This document shows positions 26,682 through 38,985 of a stretch of DNA of 64,000 nt, piece after piece. The stretch covers positions 1,422,001 to 1,486,000 of the forward strand of contig NZ_AP014690.1 in assembly GCF_001547995.1 (NCBI RefSeq). The letters run 5' to 3'. The stretch comes from Asaia bogorensis NBRC 16594 (lineage in GTDB: Bacteria; Pseudomonadota; Alphaproteobacteria; Acetobacterales; Acetobacteraceae). The notes below the pieces were generated by a model. That model saw nothing but the letters and a program-made list of their open reading frames with translations. It was not told the DNA's origin and did no database searches. Position 1 is the stretch's first letter; each line of letters starts with the position of its first letter. The translations under genes were made by a program, and so were the position numbers.

Positions 26682-27428
26682 ATGAAGATCAGAACCGGTT
26701 TGCTGGCAGGGCTCGTTGCTGCGTTGGTGGTTGCGCCTGCTGGACGTGCCGCTGCTCAGCCGGCCATTTCAGGGGATACGATGCCTCAGGGGACCATGTC
26801 GCAGGCAGTTCTCGGCTCACTCCCGGCGGGATGTGTTTTCGATCTGACAAGTCTCCCCCGTTTTTCTGGCAAGATAGACCGCCTATTGCCGGGCACACAG
26901 GGTGATGCCGTCGGTGCCTTGCTCAAGGATGGCACCGAAATCGAAATGCCCCCCGGTCTGGCCGCGCAGGATCACCACATGCGTGCTGGGGCGACCATTA
27001 CCGTTCGTGGGCTTGCCGCTCCATCGCTTCGTCTTGTTCGGGCCTTTGCGCTGAGCAACGGGCAAGAGCTTTGTGCCTCGCCGATGCCGGAGCTCGTGAC
27101 GGCAGCGCCCCCCGCCAGCACACAGGGCCGGATTGCGCGGCTCCTGCATGATGGTGATGGGGCGCTGAATGGAGCCTTACTTGATAATGGCACCGTGCTG
27201 CGTGTGCCTGCCTCCGGCGCCCGTACCTCTTTCCTGCGTCTCGGGGCGCCGATCTATGCGGAGGGTTACGGCTATCAGACGGCCTATGGCAAGTTAGTCG
27301 TGGCAAGGCGTCTTGGGCCCGACAGGCTGCAGGCCATTCATGTTTCAGATGAACCGCTTGTCCCCCGCGGCGCTCCGCCGGGATCGGCGGGTTACGATCA
27401 GATTGAGGCGCCCGGAGGCACTGAATAA
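26682..27428 (+). CDS. Exported protein with tandem duplicated beta domain, unknown function
   Basis: A 248-residue predicted periplasmic protein. The signal peptide covers about residues 1-26 (MKIRTGLLAG core, cut after GRAAAQ). The mature part holds two similar ~65-residue units: one beginning GKIDRLLPG with GALLKDGTEIEMP, the other GRIARLLHDG with GALLDNGTVLRVP; both then read LGA/AGA and a Y/V-rich strand. This looks like a duplicated OB-like beta domain, a pattern also seen in DUF5666-type proteins. Two Cys (in PAGCVFD and ELCASP) could form a disulfide. Start ATG 26682 follows GGAGGGGGG closely. I do not recognise a function. Confidence 0.75.
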   Translation: MKIRTGLLAGLVAALVVAPAGRAAAQPAISGDTMPQGTMSQAVLGSLPAGCVFDLTSLPRFSGKIDRLLPGTQGDAVGALLKDGTEIEMPPGLAAQDHHMRAGATITVRGLAAPSLRLVRAFALSNGQELCASPMPELVTAAPPASTQGRIARLLHDGDGALNGALLDNGTVLRVPASGARTSFLRLGAPIYAEGYGYQTAYGKLVVARRLGPDRLQAIHVSDEPLVPRGAPPGSAGYDQIEAPGGTE

Positions 27429-27466
27429 GGTCCTCTCAGCGGTTTAGCCTGTGTATCGATAAGGAA

Positions 27467-27500
27467 ATGCCGGGTGGCGTTACCATCCGGCATCTTTAAT
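27467..27500 (+). terminator. Intrinsic terminator after the exported-protein gene
   Basis: An 11-bp stem (27467-27477 with 27483-27493, one G-T pair, 5-base loop) built around ATGCCGG/CCGGCAT is followed by CTTTAATT. It lies 38 bases after the stop and between convergent genes. Confidence 0.75.
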
Positions 27501-27536
27501 TCGACCCGCTGGGGCGCTATCGATCGCGTGATGTCC

Positions 27537-28793
27537 TCAAACGATGTCTGACTCACGCAACGCGAGTGTAAGGCAAGGCGACAGGGGGAGAATGGGGGCA
27601 ACCGTCGCCTGGAAGGCGTGATACAGATCAGCCTTGTCCGGGTAGACCTCGCCTGAATAACGGCCTTGCGCGTCCACCTCATTACGCCATCCACCAAATT
27701 CATGGTCGATCAGTGTGCTGGCGATATAGTCCCAGACCTTGCGATACCATGTTTCATAGGCAGGGCTGCCCGTGCGCTTAAGCAGGTTCACTGCGGCGGT
27801 GACAGTTTCCGCCTGCACCCAGTGCGCCCGCACTGTGACCACCGGCTTATGGTCCCAGTCGATCGTGTAGATCATGCCAGGCTCTCCATCGGGTGCCCAC
27901 CCAAAGCGCAGCGCTGAGTCCAGCAGGGCGCGGGCATCATGCAGCATCCAGCCGGGGGCGGTCCCTTCGCGTCGCAGAAGAGCGGCCTCTACCTTCAGAG
28001 TGAGGTGAGCCCATTCTGCGAAATGGCCCGGTGTCATGCCATAGGGGCGCAGGGGGTCTGTCGTCTTGTCTCGGTTGTAGTCCTTGAGGAGTGTCCATTC
28101 CCGGTTGAAATGCTCGGGCATGCAGTAATCATGGTTTCCCGCGATCTCGTGCACAAAGCGGTGCACGATACGATGGGCGCGATCGAGCCATTTCTCATCC
28201 CCTGTGATATCAGCAAGGGCGAGGCAGGATTCTGTGGAGTGCATGTTGGCGTTTGCGCCGCGATAGTCCTCCTCGTCGCTCCAGTCGAAGGCGAAGCTCT
28301 CACGCATGACGCCTTCATCTTCGGACCAGTAATGGGTCTCGAGAACTTCGGTCGCCAGGCTGAGAAGCTTTTCGCCCCCTTCAACACCCAGCAGGGTTGC
28401 CGACGAGCCGGCCAGGGCCACGAAAGCATGAAGATAGGCCTGTTTGCGGCCCTCGCGTGCTGCAGGTGATTCGTACCAGCCGCCGTGATCCTTATCATGG
28501 AGCGGGCCGAGAAGAGCCTTGACGCCATGACGTACAAGCGGGAGGCAGCCCGGTATGCCCTGCAGGGCTGCCATGGAGAAAGCATGGACCATACGGGCGG
28601 TCAGGATCCCGTCTGGCAACGCGCCCTCGGGCAGGGTGCCGTCGCGGCCAAGAGCGCCAAAACCGCCTTCCATGCGTGATGCCATTGCGAAGCGGAGCAG
28701 GCGGCGGCCCTCGGCGGCCAGCCACAGGCGATGGGCGGAACGGCGCACCCAGCTTGTTTCAGGCAGAAGCATGGGCGAGAGAAGATCGGTCAT
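27537..28793 (-). CDS. AGE-family sugar epimerase/isomerase (mannose isomerase-like)
   Basis: A 418-residue (alpha/alpha)6-barrel enzyme of the N-acylglucosamine 2-epimerase superfamily, closest in motif wording to the YihS/mannose isomerase branch. Visible signatures are HDKDHGGWYESP near residue 110, QAYLHAF, RGANANMHSTESCLAL near 187 with a conserved His, MPEHFNREW and PGHFAEWAHL with another catalytic His, and RAHWVQAE near 321. It probably interconverts an aldose and ketose such as mannose and fructose in the cytoplasm. Start ATG 28793 follows GGGAC; the frame extends upstream to 28820 without support. It is transcribed alone, convergent to the preceding gene. Confidence 0.83.
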   Translation of the reverse strand: MTDLLSPMLLPETSWVRRSAHRLWLAAEGRRLLRFAMASRMEGGFGALGRDGTLPEGALPDGILTARMVHAFSMAALQGIPGCLPLVRHGVKALLGPLHDKDHGGWYESPAAREGRKQAYLHAFVALAGSSATLLGVEGGEKLLSLATEVLETHYWSEDEGVMRESFAFDWSDEEDYRGANANMHSTESCLALADITGDEKWLDRAHRIVHRFVHEIAGNHDYCMPEHFNREWTLLKDYNRDKTTDPLRPYGMTPGHFAEWAHLTLKVEAALLRREGTAPGWMLHDARALLDSALRFGWAPDGEPGMIYTIDWDHKPVVTVRAHWVQAETVTAAVNLLKRTGSPAYETWYRKVWDYIASTLIDHEFGGWRNEVDAQGRYSGEVYPDKADLYHAFQATVAPILPLSPCLTLALRESDIV

Positions 28794-29113
28794 AGAAACT
28801 GTCCCGTTATCGGCCGCCAAAGGGGCCTCGCATTACATGAACGGCAATGATCACGCATGGAAACGCGTTGAGTTGCGCGACAGAATATTGCGCGTCGTTT
28901 CAGGAGACCGGAAACGGCGAACCCGGAAGGGTTCCGCTTCGGATACGTATAACGCGTGACAAGAGCACGTTAACGCCTGTCGCGATCCTGCGTCCTGTCT
29001 GCTCGGCAAGTCTGTCACAAGAATTCACTATGGCTTGGCATTGGCGCGTCTTATTGTGCGGCATCAACGCGTTAGCGCGTAAGTATTATTGCATCAGGAC
29101 GACAAGAAAAGAC

Positions 29114-30589
29114 ATGGCGCCGTCACAGTCAGTAAATCCGCCCCCGGTTGATCTTCTTGGTTATGGCAAGCTTCCGTTGGAAGTTGCTCGCAACAAGGGA
29201 ATCTGGCCTGCGCCGCATTATCAGCATTCACTGGTAGCCTGCGCGCGCTGGGAGACGGAAAGCGTCGTGGAATGGCTCACCTATCATCGGTCGATCGGGT
29301 TCGACCATGTCTATCTGTACTGTAACGATGATGATCCGACGGCACTCTATGAAGCGGTGATGCCTTTCATTATCGCCGAAAAGCCATTCGTGACCTTCCA
29401 TCACTATCGCTATGTGGGCGAGCAGTTTCAGATGTATCGCCACTTTCTACGCCACCATGTGCATGAGACGCGCTGGTTGATGTTTCTGGATATCGACGAG
29501 TTTGTGTGTTTGCCAGGCAGCAACGACATCAGCAGTGTAAGCACCCGTTTCGGTGCAGATCACGACGCGGTCTATCTCAACTGGTGCGGCTATGGCTATG
29601 GTGGTCATGTCGAGCGGCCGGGCGGAAGTGTCCTGCGTCATTACCGCCATCGCGAGAGCGGTGCCTCACCTTTTACCAAGATCCTCGCCAAGGCGGAGGC
29701 CGTGTCCTATCGGCGTGCCTGCGAGAACCCGCATGTGGCCATCCATCACGATCTATTCGGCTTGGGCGCGCCGCTGCGCGCCTGCAACATGCTCGGTGAA
29801 TCGATGGAGGGTTATTACAATAACTTCCCTGACCACGCGTGGTCTTTTCTGAACGCCGACAATAGGCGTGAGCGCCTCGTTCAGGCTGGCTATATCGCGC
29901 ATTTCAATATCCGCTCGGAACAGGATTTCGCGCGTCGTGTTGCCCGGGGATGCCAGGGAGACTTCGCTGCCCAGACCCATTGGCAGAACAAGAATGTGCA
30001 GGAGCGGGCCGAGTATCACGCTGCAACCAATGCCGTGCTCGATACCTATCTGTCCGACTACTGGGAGGCGATGATCGGCAAGGGATGGCAGACGAGCATC
30101 GTGCCCTGCTCGCAATGGGACCTCCTTTCGAGAGGGAAGCGCGCCACGCAGAGTTCCACCATGCATCAAGGCTCGCGCGATGACGATGCCAGTCGGGCCG
30201 TATCAGGTTTCCTGACGGGGCACCCGCAGCATCACACAACCCTTGAAGACAACCCCTGGTGGATGGTTGATCTCGAAGTGCTCAGCCACATTCATCAGAT
30301 CATGATTTTCAACCGGCTGGATGGCGTTATGGAGCGGTTGGCGAGCTTCAAGGTCGAAGTTTCGCATGATCGCATCATATGGAAAACGATTATCGATCGG
30401 CAGGACGGCCCGGTCTTCGGCGGGCTTGACGGGACGCCATTCAACTGGATCGACGAGGCGGGCGTTCTCGGACGCTTCGTTCGTGTCACCATACCGGGCA
30501 GGCAGGTCTATCTGCAGACCGATCAGATCGAGATTTTTGGCCGCCCATTTTCTCTTGACGACTTCAAGGCCGCCAACGCCCCTGACTAG
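29114..30589 (+). CDS. Glycosyltransferase fused to F5/8-type-C (discoidin-like) domain
   Basis: A 491-residue two-domain protein. The N-terminal half is a GT2/GT92-like transferase: VACARWETESVVEWLTYHRSIG, then YLYCNDDD, and a metal-binding D-x-D as LDIDEFVCLP near residue 132; conserved GASPFTKIL follows. From about residue 345 the sequence switches to a discoidin fold: GKRATQSST, WWMVDLEVLSHIHQIMIFNR, SFKVEVSHD, GRFVRVTI and a final DQIEIFG. That domain usually binds sugars. I see no signal peptide or membrane helix, so it probably works in the cytoplasm on surface polysaccharide or glycan precursors. Starts at 29030 and 28847 are also in frame; no ribosome site is strong. Confidence 0.82.
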   Translation: MAPSQSVNPPPVDLLGYGKLPLEVARNKGIWPAPHYQHSLVACARWETESVVEWLTYHRSIGFDHVYLYCNDDDPTALYEAVMPFIIAEKPFVTFHHYRYVGEQFQMYRHFLRHHVHETRWLMFLDIDEFVCLPGSNDISSVSTRFGADHDAVYLNWCGYGYGGHVERPGGSVLRHYRHRESGASPFTKILAKAEAVSYRRACENPHVAIHHDLFGLGAPLRACNMLGESMEGYYNNFPDHAWSFLNADNRRERLVQAGYIAHFNIRSEQDFARRVARGCQGDFAAQTHWQNKNVQERAEYHAATNAVLDTYLSDYWEAMIGKGWQTSIVPCSQWDLLSRGKRATQSSTMHQGSRDDDASRAVSGFLTGHPQHHTTLEDNPWWMVDLEVLSHIHQIMIFNRLDGVMERLASFKVEVSHDRIIWKTIIDRQDGPVFGGLDGTPFNWIDEAGVLGRFVRVTIPGRQVYLQTDQIEIFGRPFSLDDFKAANAPD

Positions 30590-30662
30590 GGCGCATCACG
30601 GCGCGGCATCGCCACGGGAGGTCAAGGCAGAGCCCTTTTTGCAAGAAACGTGCCAGGGCGGC

Positions 30663-30690
30663 CTTGGAAAAAGCCGCAATGTTCCCATGT
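30663..30690 (+). promoter_or_regulatory. Sigma-32 (RpoH)-like heat-shock promoter of clpB
   Basis: CTTGGAAA (30663-30670), a 12-base spacer and TCCCATGT (30683-30690) match the RpoH consensus CTTGAAA / CCCCATnT at 7/8 and most -10 positions. It lies about 90 bases upstream of clpB, a classic RpoH target. Recognised by eye. Confidence 0.7.
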
Positions 30691-30779
30691 TCAAGTTATG
30701 ACGAGGCGAGAACTGCCTGAGAGGGGTTCTCGTTGTCGTAACCAGCCGCCTTTACGGGGCATAGGAGCATTGCGAAAAC

Positions 30780-33383
30780 ATGAATATTGAGAAATTTACC
30801 GAGCGTAGCCGCGGTTTTCTTCAGGCCGCTTCGACAATTGCACTGCGTGACTTCCACCAGCAGCTGACCCCCGAGCACCTTTTGAAAGCGTTGCTCGATG
30901 ATCCTGAGGGCGCTGCCTCGGGCCTGATCCGCGCAGCCGGGGGTACACCCGAAACAGTCCGCAAGGCTAATGATGCCGCACTGGCTCGTGTTCCCAAGGT
31001 GCAGGGCGGCGGGGCTGGTCAGCCTCAGGCAACGCCTGACCTTGTGCGTGTACTCGATAGTGCTGAGCAGGATGCCCAGCGTGCCGGTGACAGCTTCGTT
31101 GCGCAGGATCGCCTGCTTGTGGCGCTTGCTGCCAGCAAGACTGGCGCTGGTCAGGCGCTGAGCGAAGGCAAGGCCGATGCGAAGGCCCTTGAGCGCGCGG
31201 TGGCGGAATTGCGCAAGGGACGCGTGGTCGATAGCGCCAACGCCGAGGCGGGCTTCGATGCCCTCAAGAAATATGCGCGGGATGTGACGGCCGTGGCCCA
31301 ATCGGGCAAGCTCGATCCGGTGATCGGTCGTGACGAGGAGATCCGTCGCGCCATTCAGGTTCTGGCACGCCGCACCAAGAACAATCCTGTGCTGATTGGT
31401 GAGCCCGGCGTGGGCAAGACCGCCATCGTGGAAGGTTTGGCGCTGCGTATCGTCAATGGCGACGTGCCGGAAGCGCTGCGCAACAAGAAGCTGCTCTCGC
31501 TCGATATGGGTGCCCTGGTGGCTGGCGCGAAATATCGCGGTGAGTTCGAGGAGCGCCTGAAGGCTGTTCTCAAGGAAATCGAAAGCGCCGAGGGGCAGGT
31601 TATCCTGTTCATCGACGAGATGCACACGCTCGTGGGCGCGGGACGCTCCGATGGCGCAATGGATGCGTCGAACCTGATCAAGCCCGAACTGGCACGCGGC
31701 GTGCTGCATTGCATCGGTGCCACCACCCTCGACGAGTATCGCAAGTACATCGAAAAGGACGCGGCGCTGGCCCGTCGTTTTCAGCCGGTTTTTGTGGGTG
31801 AGCCCTCAGTTGCTGATACCATCTCGATCCTGCGTGGCATCAAGGAGAAATACGAGCTGCATCACGGTGTGCGTATCACCGATGGCGCACTCGTGGCTGC
31901 CGCGACGCTCTCCAATCGCTACATCACGGATCGGTTCCTGCCGGACAAGGCCATCGACCTTGTGGATGAGGCGGCAAGCCGTCTGCGCATGCAGATCGAT
32001 AGCAAGCCCGAGGCGCTCGATGAACTCGACCGTCGTATCATCCAGCTCAAGATCGAGCGCGAGGCGATCCGCAAGGAAGAGGACAGCGCGAGCCGCGAGC
32101 GTCTGGTGAAGCTGGAAGCCGAGCTGGCCGACCTGCAGGAACAGTCGGACACCATGAGCGCTGCTTGGCATGCCGAAAAGGACCGGGTGAATGCAGTTCA
32201 GAAGCTCAAGGAGCAGCTTGATCAGGCGCGTTCGGATGTCGATATTGCCCAGCGCAAGGGCGATCTCGCCAAGGCGTCCGAGCTTATGTATGCGACGATC
32301 CCAGGCCTTGAGCGTCAGATCGAAGAAGCCCAACAGGTCGAACAGCAGGATGCTGCTCAGGCAGGATTGTTCAGCGAGGCTGTGACCGATCAGGGAATTG
32401 CCTCTGTCGTGTCGCGCTGGACAGGTGTGCCGGTGGACCGGATGCTGGAAGGTGAGCGCGCCAAGCTGGTGCGTATGGAGGACGAACTTCGTGAGCGCGT
32501 AGTCGGTCAGGAGCCTGCGCTCAAGGCGGTGTCCAACGCCGTGCGTCGTGCCCGTGCAGGTTTGCAGGATCCCAATCGCCCCATCGGTTCGTTCCTCTTC
32601 CTCGGTCCGACCGGCGTCGGCAAGACCGAACTGGCCAAGGCGCTGGCGCAGTTCCTGTTTGACGACGATCGCGCCATGCTGCGCGTGGATATGAGCGAGT
32701 TCATGGAGAAGCACGCCGTATCCCGTCTGGTGGGTGCGCCTCCCGGCTATGTCGGCTACGAAGAGGGTGGCGTGCTGACCGAGGCGGTCCGTCGCAGGCC
32801 GTATCAGGTCATCCTGTTCGACGAGGTCGAGAAGGCGCATGAGGATGTTTTCAACATCCTGCTGCAGGTGCTCGATGACGGCCGTCTGACGGACGGGCAG
32901 GGGCGTGTGGTGGATTTCCGCAACACGATCATCATCCTGACCTCCAATCTCGGCTCGGACATACTGGCGCAGCAGCCCGATGGGGAGAGCACGGACCTCG
33001 TACAGGCTCAGGTGATGGCGGTGGTGCGTAATCATTTCCGCCCTGAATTCCTGAATCGTCTGGACGAGATCGTTCTGTTCTCTCGTCTGCAGCGGGCGGA
33101 TATGAACCGTATCGTCGCCATTCAGCTCAAGCGCCTGCGTGAGTTGCTGGCTGACCGTAAGATCACACTCGACCTCGATCAGGCAGCTGATAACTGGCTG
33201 GCAGAGTCCGGTTATGATCCGGTTTACGGCGCGCGCCCGCTCAAGCGCGTCATACAGCGCAGCCTGCAGAACACGCTGGCAGGGCTGCTCCTGGATGGGA
33301 CGATCTTTGATGGTCAGACCGTGCATGTCTCGGCCAACGACAAGGGGCTGGTCATCAATGGCCAGCAGGCCGAGCTGAACTGA
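30780..33383 (+). CDS. clpB: ATP-dependent protein disaggregase ClpB
   Basis: An 867-residue Hsp100 chaperone that rescues aggregated proteins with DnaK/DnaJ/GrpE. Domains in order: Clp-N repeat domain (1-150), AAA+ 1 with Walker [14 protein letters not shown] near residue 207 and ARRFQPVFV, a coiled-coil middle domain (about 405-525) rich in Glu/Lys/Gln, AAA+ 2 with [14 protein letters not shown] near 610, and a C-terminal domain with [13 protein letters not shown]. Length is standard for ClpB and the presence of the full middle domain excludes ClpA. An RpoH-like promoter lies upstream and a strong terminator downstream, so it is monocistronic. Confidence 0.97.
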   Translation: MNIEKFTERSRGFLQAASTIALRDFHQQLTPEHLLKALLDDPEGAASGLIRAAGGTPETVRKANDAALARVPKVQGGGAGQPQATPDLVRVLDSAEQDAQRAGDSFVAQDRLLVALAASKTGAGQALSEGKADAKALERAVAELRKGRVVDSANAEAGFDALKKYARDVTAVAQSGKLDPVIGRDEEIRRAIQVLARRTKNNPVLIGEPGVGKTAIVEGLALRIVNGDVPEALRNKKLLSLDMGALVAGAKYRGEFEERLKAVLKEIESAEGQVILFIDEMHTLVGAGRSDGAMDASNLIKPELARGVLHCIGATTLDEYRKYIEKDAALARRFQPVFVGEPSVADTISILRGIKEKYELHHGVRITDGALVAAATLSNRYITDRFLPDKAIDLVDEAASRLRMQIDSKPEALDELDRRIIQLKIEREAIRKEEDSASRERLVKLEAELADLQEQSDTMSAAWHAEKDRVNAVQKLKEQLDQARSDVDIAQRKGDLAKASELMYATIPGLERQIEEAQQVEQQDAAQAGLFSEAVTDQGIASVVSRWTGVPVDRMLEGERAKLVRMEDELRERVVGQEPALKAVSNAVRRARAGLQDPNRPIGSFLFLGPTGVGKTELAKALAQFLFDDDRAMLRVDMSEFMEKHAVSRLVGAPPGYVGYEEGGVLTEAVRRRPYQVILFDEVEKAHEDVFNILLQVLDDGRLTDGQGRVVDFRNTIIILTSNLGSDILAQQPDGESTDLVQAQVMAVVRNHFRPEFLNRLDEIVLFSRLQRADMNRIVAIQLKRLRELLADRKITLDLDQAADNWLAESGYDPVYGARPLKRVIQRSLQNTLAGLLLDGTIFDGQTVHVSANDKGLVINGQQAELN

Positions 33384-33460
33384 TTGGCCGCAGGGCCATT
33401 GCCATGCCATAGGCCGGTTCATCCGGCGAGCGGCATGGCAAAGAAAGGCATCTGAAGTAA

Positions 33461-33496
33461 AGGGGGCGCACCTATGGCCGGGTGCGCCCCCTTTTT
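33461..33496. terminator. Strong intrinsic terminator after clpB
   Basis: GGGGGCGCACC and GGTGCGCCCCC form an 11-bp stem, followed on the plus strand by TTTTT. The minus-strand side has a weaker T-rich flank, so it may also stop the convergent SDR transcript. Confidence 0.9.
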
Positions 33497-33531
33497 CGTT
33501 TGATAAACGCTGCCTGAGAGGGGCGTCGCTG

Positions 33532-34581
33532 TTATCCGGGCATACCTGTGCCACCAGTTAAGCCGTAGATCTGTCCGGTGATGTAACTTCCCTCCGTGGA
33601 GGCGAGCGTGACATAGACCGGTGCGATCTCCGCAGGCTGGCCCGGACGCCCCATGGGCACGGTGGTCCCGTATTTCTCGACGGCAGACATGGGCTGGCCG
33701 CCACAGACCTGAAGTGGTGTCCAGAAAGGTCCGGGCGCCACGGCATTGATGCGTATGCCCTTTGGCAGAAGCTGCTTGGCCAGAGATTTGGTCAGGTTGG
33801 CGATGCCAGCTTTTGTAAGGCTGTAATCAATGATGATTTCCGACGGATTATAGGCGTTGGAAGAAGCCGTGTTCACGATGGCGCTGCCCGGTGGCATATG
33901 CGGGATAGCGGCCTTGATGATCCAGAACAGCGCATAGAGATTGGTCTTGAGTGTCCAGTCGAATTCCTCGGTAGAGAGTTCAAGGATACTCTCATGGTAG
34001 TGCTGCCGACCGGCACAGTTCACCAGCGTATCAAGGCCGCCGAGTTGTGACGCAGCGTCCGACACAAGCTTCTGACAGAACGCTTCGTTGCGAATGTCGC
34101 CCGGCAGGGCAATGGCCTTGCGTCCTGCCTTGCGGATGAGGGCCACAACCTCGCGCGCGTCTTCTTCTTCCTGCGGGAGATAGTTGATCGCGATATTAGC
34201 CCCTTCCCGTGCGTAGGCAATGGCGATGGCGCGCCCAAGGCCTGAATCGCCGCCTGTGATCAGGGCACGGCGTCCAGTCATGCGGCCGCTGCCTTTGTAG
34301 CTTGTCTCTCCGCAATCCGGTTTGGGATGCATGCGCGATTGTAGGCCCGGCCATTCCTGGGGTTGGGACGCAAACGGGGCGTGGGGATAGAGTTTCTGCG
34401 GGTCGGCCAACGGTGCGGAGGCGGCAGGCGCATTTGGCGCAGCCTGCGCACGGCTTGACCCGGCAACCAGCCCTGCAAGACCAAGCGTTGCTCCTTGCAT
34501 CATGCTGCGTCGGTTGGTGGCGGGGCTGGCCCCTTCAGGCGTGATGGTTCTGAGGGTTTTCTTGTCGATCGGATCGGTCAT
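33532..34581 (-). CDS. SDR oxidoreductase with Tat-type signal (YghA-like)
   Basis: A 349-residue short-chain dehydrogenase of the YghA/GsiB-like group. The N-terminus carries a twin-arginine motif NRRSMM at about residues 23-28, a hydrophobic stretch GLAGLVAG and a cleavage-like AQA, suggesting export in folded form by the Tat system. The Rossmann motif TGGDSGLGRA lies near residue 107, NCAGRQ near 190, and the active site as NTASS with YSLTK; the C-terminus has GGTGMPG. A conserved PKPDCGETSYKG segment precedes the fold. NAD(P)-dependent enzymes are not expected in the periplasm, so either the cofactor is carried along or the arginines are not used. It faces clpB across a shared terminator. 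Confidence 0.85.
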   Translation of the reverse strand: MTDPIDKKTLRTITPEGASPATNRRSMMQGATLGLAGLVAGSSRAQAAPNAPAASAPLADPQKLYPHAPFASQPQEWPGLQSRMHPKPDCGETSYKGSGRMTGRRALITGGDSGLGRAIAIAYAREGANIAINYLPQEEEDAREVVALIRKAGRKAIALPGDIRNEAFCQKLVSDAASQLGGLDTLVNCAGRQHYHESILELSTEEFDWTLKTNLYALFWIIKAAIPHMPPGSAIVNTASSNAYNPSEIIIDYSLTKAGIANLTKSLAKQLLPKGIRINAVAPGPFWTPLQVCGGQPMSAVEKYGTTVPMGRPGQPAEIAPVYVTLASTEGSYITGQIYGLTGGTGMPG

Positions 34582-38121
<3,540 letters not shown>

Positions 38122-38205
38122 GGCAGGATGCTGAGACCCTGACGGCGGGCGAGGCTGCCATCACGCGCCGTCTATATCTTCGCGTCCGATTGATGCCTGT
38201 GACGA

Positions 38206-38880
38206 TCAGTCGGGACGTGATAGATCATAGATCAGGCGAGGGAGCTCGGCGATACTTCCTGCGACAGCAGTGGCATGGGCGCTCATGCTCCGATCGCCGT
38301 AACCCCAGCTCGCGAAGAGCGAAGGCATGGGAACGCCCATCGCCGCCATGATATCATTCTGATGATCGCCGATCATGATGCCACGTGTTGGCTCGGCGTG
38401 AATCAGGCGCATCGTGTTGCGGATGTGGTCGGGGTCAGGTTTGCGTGTGGCGAAGCTGTCGCCGCCACCTATGGCATCGATCAGGGAGGCGACCCCGAGC
38501 TTTTCGAGAATTGTCTGTGCTGCCTTGACCGGTTTGTTGGTGCAGACGACGCACGCGATACCGCGCTCACGCAATGTTGTGAGCATGGCCTGCGTGTCGG
38601 GAAAGAGATGCGTCTTCTCGGTCGCCCTCGGCTCGTAAATTTCCAGAAAACGACGGGTGGCCTCATCGCGATCGATGCGTTTCTCGTCTCCCCCGTAAAT
38701 CAGCAGTCGGTCGACCAGACGATGTGCCCCGTCTCCAATCATGCCCCGTACGTCTTCCTCAGTCGGGAGATGCAGATCGTAGGATTTCAGAAGGGCAATG
38801 CCGCTCTCTGCGAGATCGGGCAGGCTGTCAATCAGTGTGCCGTCGAGGTCGAATACGGCGGTCTTTATCTCGGTGCTCAC
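38206..38880 (-). CDS. gph: Phosphoglycolate phosphatase (HAD family)
   Basis: A 224-residue HAD phosphatase (subfamily IA) that removes phosphate from 2-phosphoglycolate formed by DNA repair or oxygenation. Motif I is FDLDGTLIDS, motif II CTNKP near residue 111, motif III Lys in TRKPDPDH and motif IV GDHQNDIMAA near 173; the cap between motifs I and II is the small helical type. Start GTG 38880 follows AGGAAAA closely; the frame stays open to 38913 without support. It is divergent from glmU, 105 bases away. Gph versus a related PGMB/pyrophosphatase rests on motif wording and is likely but not certain. Confidence 0.85.
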   Translation of the reverse strand: MSTEIKTAVFDLDGTLIDSLPDLAESGIALLKSYDLHLPTEEDVRGMIGDGAHRLVDRLLIYGGDEKRIDRDEATRRFLEIYEPRATEKTHLFPDTQAMLTTLRERGIACVVCTNKPVKAAQTILEKLGVASLIDAIGGGDSFATRKPDPDHIRNTMRLIHAEPTRGIMIGDHQNDIMAAMGVPMPSLFASWGYGDRSMSAHATAVAGSIAELPRLIYDLSRPD

Positions 38881-38985
38881 GGTCGATTTTCCTCGTGATG
38901 AGGGAGGCTGCAATAAACAGCAATCCGAAGTGACGAAGCAGCCGTTTGACAGAGCCCTGTCGCGTTGGCTACGCCACGTAATGAT

